In this document: positions 1 to 13,283 of the stretch, one piece after another
Layout: each line of letters begins with the position of its first letter
Position numbering within the stretch: position 1 is the stretch's first letter
Origin: Hofstenia miamia
Taxonomy: Eukaryota > Xenacoelomorpha > Acoela
Direction of reading: 5' to 3'
Assembly: GCA_004352715.1 (NCBI GenBank)
Contig: SCFE01000031.1
Coordinates: 2,070,919-2,134,918 of the forward strand
DNA length: 64,000 nucleotides
Translations under genes and position numbers: made by a program
The notes under the pieces: generated by a model
The model's database searches: none
What the model saw: only the letters and a program-made list of their open reading frames with translations
Told to the model about the DNA's origin: nothing

Positions 1-74
1 GAAACCCGAGCCGAACTTACTCAAATTTAAACGAGCCGAGCCGAGCTAGAAATTACCGCTCGTTGACAAGTGTG
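1..74 (+). mobile_element. Right end of a hAT-type MITE, truncated by the window edge
   Basis: The block carries the GAGCCGAGCCGAG motif and ends in CTCGTTGACAAGTGTG. It is the same layout as the right end of the complete element at 5061-5422, which ends CTCGTTGACAAGTCTG. Only one end is in the window, so no target duplication can be checked. Confidence 0.6.
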
Positions 75-346
75 ATTGTAATCACTTCTTAGAATTGCGT
101 GCCATGCGAAGTCAACCCTAGAGCAGTTGCAAAAAGTAAAAGATGTATAAATTCATCTCTATAGTACGAGTGGGCAACGACATATTGAGAGGTAGGAAAT
201 AATGCATTAATTTATTCCTTACAGAGCTAGGCTTCGGTGATACACGCAATTAATACATCATATACAAGTAAAAAATTTAAAAGTTCTGAGCGTATTTTTA
301 ATGATTGGTATAGAATAAAATGACATCATTATTCACTAGAATATGT

Positions 347-1058
347 CTATCTAGACTGCAAATTGAGGTTCCACATCTCTAAATTTTTTACCCGAATTCG
401 TTTAGAATCAACTCCACTTTGAATTAGATTGTAGCGTTTCGTCAAAATACGTTTTTCAATCTCACGTTCATTTCTATTTAAAGCTTGCTTTATAAATATT
501 TTATCTTTATAATCTTCTAGGCGCCAACAATTTGCCAATACTTTACGTTTGTCCCAATAATTATTAAATTCGATTATTATTGGTCGGTGTTTTACATCCA
601 TATGCTTTCCAGTTCTGTATAGATCAGAAAATATACTTTTACAGTCGATACCAATGAAACTTAAAATTTTCTCAACTCATTCTTGTTCAGATTTCATTTT
701 TCACTAGATTTCGCAGATTTTTCAGGTTCATGTACAACAAATATAATAATCTTGTTCTTGTTATCATTGTGTCGGCTCATCGTATCGTACGCATATCTGT
801 TGAGGATTGTCTAGATTCTAAAGTTTGCAAGTTTATGGTCTTTAGCCTATTCAATAAATTGTCTTGCAGATTTTTAAGTTGCTTAATTTGTGCTTCCAGG
901 CCGCTTATCATTTGTGACATATAGTCTGATTTCCAATATATTGAGCCACCATCTACGCATAGTGTGCACAAAAAAATTTTTATATTGCAGTTCAACATCA
1001 ATGCATGCAGCATCATAGACTTACCGCAAAAGCATTTGAAATAAAATGTGAGCATCAT
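347..1058 (-). mobile_element. L1-type LINE ORF1 protein remnant
   Basis: Minus-strand coding debris. From high to low coordinates: a heptad-like coiled coil (about 930-780, containing ISGLEAQIKQLKNLQDNLL), a decayed middle with a frameshift and stops (about 770-605) that still reads VEKILSFIGIDCKSIFSDL, and an open 347-601 segment (RPIIIEFNNYWDKRKVL ... KIFIKQALNRNEREIEKR). A coiled coil followed by an RRM-like part and a basic C-terminal domain with the RPIIIxF signature is the layout of ORF1 RNA-binding chaperones of L1-like non-LTR retrotransposons. No reverse transcriptase is adjacent. It is a dead fragment; the clade assignment is inference. Confidence 0.6.
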
Positions 1059-1092
1059 AGACTTACCGCAAAAGCATTTGAAATAAAATGTG
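1009..1092 (+). repeat. Two perfect 42-bp tandem copies
   Basis: A unit starting AGCATCATAGACTTACCGCA occurs at 1009-1050 and again, identically, at 1051-1092. It sits at the upstream edge of the ORF1 remnant. Perfect identity implies a recent slippage duplication, or an assembly duplication. Confidence 0.9.
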
Positions 1093-1309
1093 TCAGTTAT
1101 TTAAAGTTTACATGTTTCCCAACATATATTTTCACCAGTAGTGTGAACCACGCGGGAGCAATATTACGACCAATCGAACTCAACGACAACTAATTTCAGT
1201 TAGAAGTTAATCAACTTTAACTATGCTGCAATTTATTTAACGTGAATAGATTTAGAGTATGCCGTCCTTAATATTAATTTAAATTTTTTTACTGGAAATT
1301 CGGGGTTAC

Positions 1310-2060
1310 TAAAGCAGTCAACAGACTGATGCGTGGATGTATCCACGATCCGATCGGACCTTATCTCTGAAGTGTGTCACTAAGGCCGGTTTGATCGTGA
1401 GAAACCTCTGGTGACCTCTGGCACGAAGAGTGCTGATCTGTGTTAAGTGTGACCATCAGAGTGAAGCCGAGGGCCGAACTTCAGTTGAGAGGGTTGCGCC
1501 TCTCCCGCTTTGGCCAACAAGGCTACTAACGGTGGTAACTTTAAAAGCGCCTGCTTGCTGCTATAAAGATCCGGAAATTTTATTGGAGTGCGCGCGCATT
1601 CATTGAATGCAAAGCATCTAGTGAATTAAAGACTTAGATTAAAGGCATGTCGGATCATAAACTACATCTTACACAGCTAAGCTGCCTCACAGGAAGGCAC
1701 AGCAAACGCTGGCCTAGGCCTATCTCGTAGGACAGAGACAAAGAGTTATCCCTGTATGACTGCCCCATGAGACGCATTCATTACTGGCACCAGTAGCAGT
1801 CTTGCTAACAGTGTTACCACTGTGTCACCGTCTATCTACTCAAAAACGTAACAGACAGGCTTCTAGACCTTTACCGCCCCCATATGTACAAAGTGCACGT
1901 GGTGGCACCTTCTATTACTCTGGTTTTTACGTCTGATCTCGGTGCCGGACTTCCATTTAGTGTTGGTTATTATTATCCAGGAACCACCGCGAGGAGGACC
2001 TCTAGGACGATTTGAGCATAGCCCTTACAGTTCCCATTTTACTGAAAAACCCGTTTCGAC
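1310..2060. other. GC-richer block of unknown nature
   Basis: About 750 bp whose composition (near half G+C) stands out from the surrounding AT-rich sequence. Both strands are interrupted by stops and I see no known RNA gene. It includes a pyrimidine/purine hairpin-like stretch near 1480-1510. It could be the untranslated end of a retroelement or a foreign insertion. No termini recognised. Confidence 0.35.
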
Positions 2061-4565
2061 ACTCATAGCATAGACTTACTTTGTTTTTTAAATCAATTTT
2101 GCTGGACATTTTTCGAGTTGTTATTTGTCAACCTTTATTTTCTCTTAAAATATTTTAAAAAATCACTATTTTTAAGTGCATTTGCTTTAAAATAATGTCG
2201 TTTTTAAGTAGTTTAGAAGTCTTATAGAAAATCGTCTATTCAAATGTCAACAGCCCTTGTTTAGGTCTTGATAGCCTTCTAAGAAAACTCTTACATGCTA
2301 AAATAATTTTTTAAAAGCTAGACTATAACCTGACATTTATGAATCACATCTATATTTTTAGTTAAACTCATAAGGCATTTAGACAAATTTATCGACAGTA
2401 TACTTGAAAACAAAAACAGAATTACAAAAATATCATCCAATATTTTATGAATTTATGTCCAAACAAGAAAAAAATAAAAAAATTCAAACTTACATATTCA
2501 ATTTAATTTCTACTGATAGAAAATTTACATCAGCCACAGTTTACAGAATTATAAATCATGATAAAAAAAAATTAGATATCGTTCTATTAGTTTTTCTTAC
2601 CCTAGCGTATTTCTTATGCAAATGCTTGGTAAATAGCTAGAATATATTCTTGTATAAATTTTATAAATATATATATATATATATATATGTATATTTATTT
2701 AAATCTCCGCTAAATACAGAAATGTAAATCTTCTGCATGACTGCGCTTACAACCATAAATCTCTGCCTCTCTACTGAGCGAGTGATGGGAAACAATTACG
2801 TAATTCGGGAAAAAATCGGAATTCCCGCGAAATGCGTTAGAAATTTCAGACCACAAAATATAACGTTTTTCCATTTTCTATCACAAAAAACAAAAAAAAT
2901 ATATATGTGTGAATGTTAATTTGAGATATGTTTCGCCTATTCAGACCTAATGCACATTATGAAATTTAAAAATATGAATATATGTAACATATAAACGTTC
3001 CAAATAGAAATTGATCCTTAGGTTTAGTTAAGTTTCATATGGTCGAAATTTAATTGGTTCAATGCTGAAAAACTTGAAAAAACTTTTATTAGACAGAAAT
3101 TACTCCTGATAGCTTTCACTCTCTCTCTCTCTTTCATTACCATTACGAGCACTTCAAATGTGTTAGTAGATTGACCAATATTGCACAGCTGTTCATTTAG
3201 AAGCACTAACCGAAAAATTGGCAATTTGGGCACTAAAAACACCGAGAGAGACATGAGTCGAAAATGTAGGCCCACGCATGTGAATTTACATCAATTCAGC
3301 TCATTTTATGAACATTTTAGGACCAAAAAATTTCAATTTTTAGGTTTACTTGATCAATGTGCGGTATGTTTGAAATCAAAGCTGTTCTTTGAGATCGTCC
3401 ACTAATAACTCAAAAATATCTATACACGGAAATTGTAAAATCTACATTGAATTTTAGAAAAATAAGCATGTCAAAATGTCAATATTATGTATTATCACGT
3501 TGTTTAAAACTTTTAAACATTCAATATAGTTGGGCTGATTTGTTTAAAAAAATATTTACTGCTGCTATCTTACATATTTCACAATTTGACAACTACTGTT
3601 CTTAATTCAAATCCAATCGTAATATATTATATAAGAATTGAAGTATCACATGCATGTTTTTACATATTCCTATTCAATATAATTTTTTAAAATTGCTAGT
3701 TTTAAGTGAACTACTTTTGTTTTTATTAATTACTAATGATCATGGACATGATCATGGACTAGGATCATAATAGTTTTTTTCAACAAACTTGGATCACACC
3801 TACAATTAGGTACACCAGAAGAGAATAAGACTATATTCTGGTAAAGCTTGACTTTCTAGCACTGGTCTTGGGCTCTAACTGGCCTCACTACTTTCGAGGT
3901 GCCAGAAACACTACTGACTGTGTGATTTGGATATTGGATACATTATGTGTAACCAAACCCTAATATACATATTTAGAACATGTGTTTCGCTGACATGTTT
4001 ACAATTTAGTAGAAAATTGAACTTTAGAAATATAGATATTTTTGAATTCAATTTTCCCAAATTTAATAGAACGTACCAAATAGAAATTTAATTAGCTGGT
4101 GTTGCAAAAATTTCTATGAACTTGTCATTTTACTAGATGTTACAGTAAATAACTATTTGTTTCAGGATTTTATTTTGTTTGTGATATTTTATTAGGAAAT
4201 ACCTCTATACAACTTAATTATATCATTAAACTAATAAATTGTATAATTTTTTCTTTTTAAGCATTCAATGTTTTTGTATTATAGATATACTAGTTGCATC
4301 ATTGAATTCAAGGATTTTTGTAGAATCATCCACCCGGGTATTGTATGCCTTAATACATCATCTTATTTATTATCTGGTTCATTTAGTGGGAGGTGCCTAT
4401 TTTATTCAACTGCTGACTGATTTTATTACTTAGTTAACAGTTAGCCTTAATGTAATAATTACTGTTTACGTAATTGTCATTACGCAAACAAGTGGACATC
4501 TGCCAATTAATTCACCAACAACTCGTCCATCCAACAATTTGATTTCAATTCGCCGATGCTTCAGA
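2061..4565. other. No gene recognised; microsatellites
   Basis: Short open frames here have no coding character. A TA dinucleotide run lies at about 2668-2690 and a CT run at about 3118-3135. Confidence 0.5.
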
Positions 4566-4798
4566 TAAAGCCCATGCTACACGAACAACTTTTGTCGCCA
4601 ACTTTTGTTTGTTGATTTGGTATGCTACACGAACAACTTTAGTCATTTAATTAGTTTTCGACAAAAGTTGCGGAGGGATGCTACTTTAGTCTGGATAATT
4701 ACGCCCGATTTTAGTTGTGGAAGAGAGGTGCTACAAGAACGATTTTCATTGGCCAAAAAAAATTGGCGACAAAAGTTGTTCGTGTAGCATGGGCTTTA
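4566..4798. mobile_element. MITE with 36-bp perfect terminal inverted repeats, TA-flanked
   Basis: The left end (4566, TAAAGCCCATGCTACACGAA...) and the right end (to 4798, ...CATGGGCTTTA) are perfect inverted repeats over 36 bp. Both ends begin with TA, so a TA target duplication (Tc1/mariner style) fits. A sub-terminal copy of ATGCTACACGAACAACTTT recurs at 4621 and a degenerate one near 4730. The element is 233 bp with no coding capacity. Perfect repeats suggest it is young. Confidence 0.85.
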
Positions 4799-5060
4799 GG
4801 GACATAGATTATGTGTGCCCTATCTTATTGCGGTGCTAATAATATTAATGACATAATTCGACTTAATCTCTTTTGAAATAAAACGATTTCAAAACTTTCC
4901 TGTATGTGTTACAAGTAATATGGTAACTAACAAATAATAACAATGGCTGCTTACGAACAGCTAGTTAGATAAAAACCTTGCAGCTTCCTAATTAATTACT
5001 GATTGATAATTAACAAGGTCTCTTTTCGGTCATTTATAATCTACAATTTGGATCTAAAAT

Positions 5061-5422
5061 CAGACTTGTCAACGAGGAGAGCTTTTAACGAGCCGAGCCG
5101 AGCTTGAGCAGAGTATTTGATATACAACGAGCCCAAAATATTTGATATACAACGAGCCCAAAACGAGGCCTATTTTAGGCAAAGCAAGTTTATATTTCTG
5201 CTTGTTAATTTGATTATGGAGATTTTTCTTATTTTTTCAGTCAGTATGCCTTTCCTATAATCTTATTTAAGAAATGTTTATTAAATAATAGGAAGAGCTA
5301 TGTAAAAAATTCGTTGAGCACAATATTTTTACAAAAAATACCGAGCTAAAACAAGCCTCATTCAAAAATTTTATATGGCGAGCCGAGCCGAGCTTGGAAA
5401 TGTCGGCTCGTTGACAAGTCTG
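5061..5422. mobile_element. hAT MITE, 362 bp, perfect 8-bp target duplication
   Basis: The terminal inverted repeat CAGACTTGTCAACGAG is perfect over 16 bp. The flanking target duplication TCTAAAAT is identical at 5053-5060 and 5423-5430. An 8-bp duplication plus CAG termini is diagnostic of the hAT superfamily. Sub-terminal GAGCCGAGCCGAGCTTG occurs near both ends. Related ends lie at 1-74 and 21050-21145. Confidence 0.92.
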
Positions 5423-5430
5423 TCTAAAAT

Positions 5431-8400
5431 ATAATAACGTTAATTCTTATGTTTAGCCATACAGACTTTTTCGAATTTGTTACTACATGCAAACTGAATT
5501 AGATCAATAGCTAGCTAAGCGGGAAATTCGAAAAAACCGTATATGTACACCCAACCTAAATGCAGTTAGCGATTGGGGGCTAAAACCTATAATTGTTCTC
5601 ACCATCGATCCTGACCGTTATTTTGCATAAAACGCTTAGCTACGCATTTAGTATAGTCAAACCGTAACAAAATAAGACTACTTCAAAGAATTTATTTCAT
5701 TATAATTTTTTCTCTTCATTAGTATTTATACGAATTTTATCAAACATGTTTACTATATTGGAAAATATGAAACAAGTACCTGTCTTCTAATAATTTCTGT
5801 AATCCACGTTTTATTTTCTGCGTGGCGCAATCAAGTTAGCTAAAATAAACGAGATTTTTGTCAAAACTGATTTGGCGACAAACATATTGTTCGTACAAAT
5901 AAAAATATAAAAATCACTGCTACTATATCTTTCTGTTTCTCGAATTCATTGTATACTTTTCTTTCCCTTTTTGTAGTTCGATTATGCTACATTCTCATTA
6001 TGTTATGCCCAGTGTCGTCTCGTGCATGCAAAAGTTAGGCAAGCAAATATTTTCTATGTAACCAAAATAGTGTAAGTAAAAAACCATGAAAAATGTATTT
6101 ATGTATGAAATCCCCGAGGCGAGTTTTCTTCAGAAATTTATATGTATTATTATTATAGAAAGAAAATTAGTCCAGAAGTTTTTTAATAAATCATTTTCAA
6201 GAAAACATTGCTAGTAATTTCTATAGTCTTTTCTCCTATAATCGGTTATCTTGTATTTGAATAAAATTTCTTTAAACAGAAAATAATCCTTCTGCACGAC
6301 GGTGATCAAAACCCAATAGTTTGCATTAATTCAAATATTTACAAATTTCGGTAGTGCAGTCAATAAATCGTGCATTTCAAAATATTGAATAAGAATTTTG
6401 TCGATTTTTACAATTGAAGGCAAGTTGATGATAGAAAACTTGAGATAAATTACGAAGTTTTTCAAGATTGAGAAACTTAGAGTAGAAATTTAGAACAGAA
6501 AATGACAGCTGATGGAAGTCATATTTAAATCGCTCAAAAATTTTTAAAATTTATTTTCATATATATCACCTTAAAATATCTACGTTATATTTGATTTTTT
6601 AAATGAATTGGTAGCCATTCGTACAAAAATTCGTCTTTGATTCACATTTGTTATAAATTTTTTAAATTCGGTAAAGAATATTTTACAAGGAATCCGTGAT
6701 GTAAAAAATGCGAAAAAAACTGCGCCATATAGGAGTCTCGCTCAAATATATTTCTGTTTCTGGTACTGCTTAATGTAAAAATGTTTCTGATTGATTTAAA
6801 TAATGAACATCATTTTACTTTTGGGTTATTGCATTAAATTAAAGTACGCACGTCTAACCACCGATGTGACGTGTTTCGTAATTTTTTTGCTACCAATCAC
6901 GTAGTCTAACCGTAGCCTTGCAACGGAAATATTTCAATGTGAAGCACTGATCAGAGTGCTAGCTTTGCTAGCTAAATCTTCACGAGATGAGTTGAAGAAA
7001 ACTAATCTATATATTATTTGAGCGAGCGTAGGTACAGCATCAAGGTATTTGCTTGATGTGGCGCAAACATTCAATGATTTTTAAAGCAAATCGTTATGAA
7101 TTATTTCCTAATTCAATTCATTTATTACTTGATTCTTTAATGTTGTTTTAATGTAAAACTAATAATTGTAAATTTGTATAGATATAAATTCATGCTATTA
7201 AGAATGAAGTTCATTTATTAAAAAATTATTGGGCGAGCACTGCTTGTATTGCTAACACGCACGAGCCGCCTATGGTTATGTCCATATATGACAATACAAA
7301 AAATTCTGGACATAGTATGCTGATGACAATAAAATCAGCATAAAATATATTTACTAAATATACAATAAAATCAGAAATGATATAAAAGTCAATCAGAATC
7401 AAAATCACTGTGTTTATATTTAATATATGAATTTTGAACTTTATATTTAATGCTTTTCTGTGTGATTAATTTGCAATCCAGTAAGGAGGTAGTTTATATT
7501 AATTGATTGTGATCAATGCATTAAAGCTGCTTTCTATAATGATAAAAATATTACAAAATTACGACTATTTTCTAAATCTGGAAAATGTGCATGCTTATTG
7601 CTCTCGTATATCAATAGTACATTCCTTCATGTTCAAATTTACCTGCTTTTTTAATCTATGTGGATGATTGTCTACCAATAAGAATTTTCAGTTACTACAT
7701 ACTCTGGTAGTCTGCCCATGCCCATATAATGATGAGATATTGAGCCAACACCACCAATGGATAGGTGGCTGGCATCCAAAGGGATGGACCACAAGTATTT
7801 GAAACTGGGTATAATTGACTAAATTTCTTAACAGATGTTGTGAATAGGCTCTATATGTTTTTCCTAGGAATATGAAAAAATATCATCAATACATATTTCA
7901 CAATTGTGCAGAAAGTTAAATATACATAAACTACAAACCAAGCTGCAATCAATGATTTCAAGAAGCACCAAATATTTACAACCAACATGGAAATAAATTA
8001 AGAAGTTTGCTGCAGTTTTAATTAATTTTTTTTGTTCTGCTAGTGAGCTACGTTTAACAGTTCAGACACGTATAGTAATTGGTCTGTAGAAACTGCTTAG
8101 ATATACACACATAATAAAATTTTAATTTCATAGCTATATGTGCATGGCGATGATATATTGAAAAAATAATATACGCATATGCATCATTAACTTCTGTAGA
8201 TAATTACATTAATTGCGGTGTCATTAAATATTAGAAGATTTAGATATACAACATTAGAGTTGTCTATTTCTAGCTCAAAACACTCCTTCGCAAAACATTT
8301 TATATTTGAGTGTCATAGGGAACTAACTGATAAATAGGAAATAAAAGTGAATTTGTAGTATTAAAAAATGTCTTGTGCTCTTACAATCATTTAATAATAT

Positions 8401-8572
8401 AAACTTTATATTGAGCTTTTTAGCTATACGATAATAAATTTCTTGCATAACTTTAAAGTTCTTTTCAGTGCAAATGTTTCTCCTTTGCACGCTAAGAATG
8501 AGGATTGTTTATAGGACCAATACCATTCAAAGTGGGCTTTTGATTTGCTGTAAATTATTTCTCAGATCTATC
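5431..8572. other. No gene recognised
   Basis: AT-rich sequence without convincing exons on either strand. Several short palindromic or A/T-rich tracts only. Confidence 0.5.
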
Positions 8573-8584
8573 TTATATAAATTT

Positions 8585-8650
8585 TTTTGTATATATATAT
8601 GTATATATATATATTTGTTGTACTACTAAAAACATGAAATAAAGATATTG

Positions 8651-8681
<31 letters not shown>

Positions 8682-8690
8682 GGATCTGAA
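8585..8690. repeat. TA-rich microsatellites
   Basis: Two interrupted (TA)n runs at about 8588-8615 and 8657-8682, joined by unique sequence. Confidence 0.85.
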
Positions 8691-9015
8691 TGCCAAATAT
8701 CAAACAAATTTTTAGCTACGTTTACGGTACTAACTGTTAATTCAGGTCGTCCTGGTGCATTTAGTTCTGACTTAGTCGTCGCTTGATATTCTACATTAAA
8801 AACAACGTTTTCATGACATAAAAATGTCGAGTCATATGAAATCAATACGGTCTGGTTAGGTATTGGTAATTTGACTTTTTGCACGTCTTTTGATACATTT
8901 ATCAGAATTGCATAAACTTGATCATCATTTTCAGAATTTTTTAATGGTATTATTTGCTAGCACTCTTGAACATGATTTATAACACCTTGATTACGGAGGC
9001 AAGTCAATAAATAAG
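8684..9015 (-). pseudogene. Decayed coding stretch, family not recognised
   Basis: On the minus strand about 105 codons read through with a single in-frame TAG. The amino-acid composition looks coding: segments VKLPIPNQTVLISYD, FNVEYQATTKSELNAPG and VNVAKNLFDIWHSD. It runs into a TA microsatellite at its 3' side. I cannot assign a family; a transposon-encoded protein or an exon of a degenerate gene are both possible. The internal stop argues against function as read. Confidence 0.3.
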
Positions 9016-9450
9016 AAAGATGATATTGATTAGTAAACATTTATGCACATATTGTGCTAAATTACCTAAACTAAGGCTGCAGGTGGGTCATAATTTTTTA
9101 ACCAGTCTAACTCAATCCAAACGGATTTCACAAAAAACCGACCCAACACAACCTAAGAAGAAGTTTTCGAACTCTGCTCCAATTCATCCCAACCTGACCC
9201 AATCATAGTAATTTGAAGGTTTCTTCAATAAACAAGAGCTGGTCAGTCGTCAGTCGCACTTGATATATTGAAGTGTTAATAAAATAGGTTTTCAAGTAGA
9301 TTACATATACTTGATATATTTTAAAGTTCATAATGACCTTTTACTACGAACTTTTTTATTAAAATTCAGGATGATCCCGAATTATTTTTGGTAAAAAATT
9401 GCCTACTTAACTTCATCATCAGAATTACTTAAGAATATACTAATCTAACC

Positions 9451-10340
9451 CTAGCCACAGCCATCAAAATGCGTCCCGACCCTAGTCAAAGCATGGATTG
9501 ACGCAACCACTAGCAGCCATGACTCAAAAACAAAAAACAAATATAATTGTGAATTGGAGGCAGTATTTTGGCATATTACAGCAAAAACAAACTCATAGCA
9601 GTGAAGTATATGATCAGGCGCACTAGTGATTTGTAGCAGGTGTAGCACTGGGGCGCTTTGGCAAATGAAATGTAAAATATCAACACATTTGGAGATCTTA
9701 GGCAAAAGTTCTTCGTGAACATCAGAAAATAGCAAGCATCTTACCATTCAAAAATTGTTTTTTTGGGGTGATTTCTTTGGAGAAGTTTGTGTCATATTAT
9801 GCTTGCATTACTCAGACTTTATGACATTGAAGCTCAATTTTTATTCTCCACGATTGCCACTTTCAATTTGTTATCTATGTTTTCTCAATTTATTGTTGTT
9901 TTTCAGATATACTGTTCAAGAGGTTGACATGCATCTCAGGATAGAATCAATAAATGCACTTGAAAATGCCCACTGCAACGCAGAATAGAGCTTCAGCACC
10001 ATCGAAAAGTGGATTCTTGATTCAATCGTATCTCTTGTCTCGAAATCCGTTGTCCTGGCAAGTGTCAGATACAAGCACACCGATGAAGTCATCTGCCCTC
10101 TTTTCCAAAGAGCTACTATCAAGGGACCATATTTCTTCCATTTTTGGACATAGCTCCTGCTCAGCTGTTTCTAGGATTTTCAGGGAAAACTACTTCTGCA
10201 AAATTGCTTTGTTTTTACCCCTCTTGGCTCTTAATGTGATCTCGCTGATAAGATGCTTGTCATCGTGTTCAAATACCACAAAGCTGCGCCCCTGGACAAC
10301 AACCACCAACTGAATCCTGGGATGATCGAAATGAAAGTTT
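9451..10340 (-). pseudogene. Decayed protein-coding sequence with stops, unidentified
   Basis: The minus strand from 10340 to about 9916 reads as one frame with protein-like composition, including FHFDHPRIQLVVVVQGRSF, HLISEITLRAKRGKNKAIL and DDFIGVLVSDTCQDNGF. It is interrupted by three stop codons before a terminal TAA. A further open stretch, 9747-9451, contains HEELLPKISKCVDILHFIC and PDHILHCYEFVFAVICQ. The long frame with scattered stops and no clear splice sites suggests a retrocopy or old transposon gene. I do not recognise the family. The two parts may or may not belong together. Confidence 0.45.
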
Positions 10341-13283
10341 CAGAGTTACATAAAATTAATTATATGTTTACTAATCAAAAGTATGGCATCTGAAAAATAT
10401 TTTTCCTGTTAGTATATTTTCACATATTTTGAAAACAGGTGTGGAATTTTTGTAACATAATAGAGATAATATGAACATTAAGGAATTTGAAAGGAAATTA
10501 ACAGCATTAGAGTCTACTAGAATCTATCGGGCTGAGTTTCATTGGTAAAAATATACACTATAGACCTGTGCTGCCACTAATATATCCATACAAGTTGAGA
10601 TACACATCATCAATTAAGAATAGAGAAAACTGAAGACATCATAGAAAGACCAAAAACGTCACTACTAAGGCAAAAGAAACTCCAATCATGACTAATTTGG
10701 TTCTAGGATTTTTATTCACTGCCATTTTTTATAAAAAAAGCAATAACATTAACAAAATTATTCCTGAAGATAAATTTTTATGAATTCAGATTAAGTTTTA
10801 GTAATCTTGAATGTAAGGAAATGAAGGAATAGCAATTAATTTTGCTAATAATTGGACTTGGAATCAAAATTATTGAAGCTAATTTGATTCATTGAGCAAT
10901 CCAAAATATTTCTATCTTTGCTATGGAAATTATATTTACTTCGAAAAGTGTTTAATAATATAGGATTTGGCAACAACCTTAATAACTAAATTCAATAATT
11001 AAAATTTGCATTTGAGATTTCTTTTTGATTGGTGATTTGATTGCAAATTTCATTGGTTGTTGAGCGTTAATATAGACGTTGAACAAGAAATTTAGCAGTC
11101 GTTCATTAAGAGTAAGTACATGCTGTTAAATTTATTTTACATTTAAAAAAGTATTTTTAAAATGCTATCTCCAAATTGGAAGTTCAATGTTTTGAACTTT
11201 TTTAAATATATGCTTTTATGAATGCTTACAAATAATATCCTTAATTAAGTGCTTCATATACAGGAGATTCATAATATCATTTTCAGGGATAGATTTCTAA
11301 TAAATTACAAGGCCACTAATGCTACTTATTATATTTCTGTTTTCTTGCATTCGTTTTCTCAATGGTATCAAACGAATTTTCTTCTGCAACATGGGAAAAA
11401 TGTAAATCATACGTGGAGTCCAATAAAAGCTAAATTTTCTGTTTTTTGATTACTTCTATGTTGTGAAATCAAGGCAATAACTACGAGATTTTAGAAGAAT
11501 AGGAAATGATGGAATGCTAACTTCAATCTAAATTATTTCAAATTTTCGCCAACAATTTTATATTAGAAGTACATTATTAACGCGGCCTATGCAATTTGAT
11601 AACCTTGCTTTAGTATCCAATAATCAAAGATTTCACTGTTTGCATTTGGATGATTTACTTTGTAAAGTATATTCTCTATAAAAGTTAGAATAAATTAAAT
11701 TATTCAACTTGAAAGACAAACTCTTAGACGAACATGATATTTAAGTGTAAGATAGTAGTAAATATTGACTTAAAACAATTGCTAAATATCCTAAATATTT
11801 CAACAACTTTCAAAATTATAAGGTTCAAATCATAGCATACGTTTTTTTAGTATTTCTATGATTGTTCAGCGAATTTATATTTGGTATATAAGAAAAAACT
11901 TAGTTGCCAATTATTGAATTTTCTGTAACTCATTCAATAATTGAAACACACAATTCGTATTAACCTGTAGCCCCACCTTTTTTGCTGCTACATTGGTAAA
12001 TCCAACTGTGTTAATATACGACCTCTACACATAAAGAGACTACATTCATTTATTCCATTACGTTTAATTGGATAGCATCAATAGTGCACTAATTCAAATT
12101 TCTCTAGCAATTTTTCTAACACTAAAACGACATTAATCTATCAATTTTGTATATTTCTTAGTCAATGAATAATCAATTGTATTTCTATTTTGAATTTCCT
12201 ATCGAAAAATTGTGAATTGTGTTTTCTATTAAACACATTATGACAAAAAACGTTCCATGATGTAATGAATACAATTTAATTATGACATGTCAAACGGATT
12301 GAGAACTAAATTGAAATATTTAAAAAACACCATAAAAAGCATAGTCTGTGACATTATATAGCTAAGACTATAAGAGACAATTCAGAAAACGAACACCCGA
12401 ATTATATATGAAATATATAATTACACCCTAATATATAATGAAATATATAAAGTAACTTATAAATCAATGAAGGTTAATAGGGTTTAGAAAAAAAAATTTT
12501 AATAGAAGTATTTTCAGAAACTATTCATGTATCATTGACATTATGTGGAGGAACGTTTTGAAATAGCTTTGTTGTTTGAAGAAACTAAAGTTGAATATAG
12601 ATATTTATAATATATTTTTACAACATTTTTATAAACTCTTTTATATCGTGTAAAGTATTCTCATAAACAATGAAACACTTCAATTTTCAGGTCAATTTCA
12701 GTGATACATTAGTATATTAACTAGAGCAAGTATTCTAAAATTTCAAACAAGTTGCTATAACCAATTTTTTAAACCAGTAGAAATTTCTAAAGTGATTATG
12801 AATGTCAAATTGTTGTAAACTTTTCAAAAGTTTAATTATTATTATTATTATTATTGATATATTGAAATTCGACAATAACATTAAACAAAACTGGTTCACA
12901 GTTTCGGCATTGTTTTACTTCACATGAAAAATGACATCTTACATTGAGAGAAATAAACAATGTAGAAACCCCACTTTACGGCTAAGGCAATAAGACTAAT
13001 AATGTTATCTTTACCAAATATCACATGCCTAAAAGGCTGCATTTATTTGGCTTCGAATTATTCACAAATTGAAGCCATTGCTACACAAAAATTACACGAA
13101 TTTCAATAGCTGAAACTTGGCTAACGCAAGAACAGTATAACCTTGGGAATATTGCCGAATTAATACCTTATATGTATTAGCTAAAAATAATTTAGAATCT
13201 GCAATTAAAGTTCTTCAATGAATTGTAAATTAATGCAGCTAGTAGTAATCCTTGAAGAAACTTTGCAAAATGATGTGTTATGC
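10341..13283. other. No gene recognised
   Basis: AT-rich, with an ATT trinucleotide run near 12835-12855. Short open frames show no family resemblance. Confidence 0.5.
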
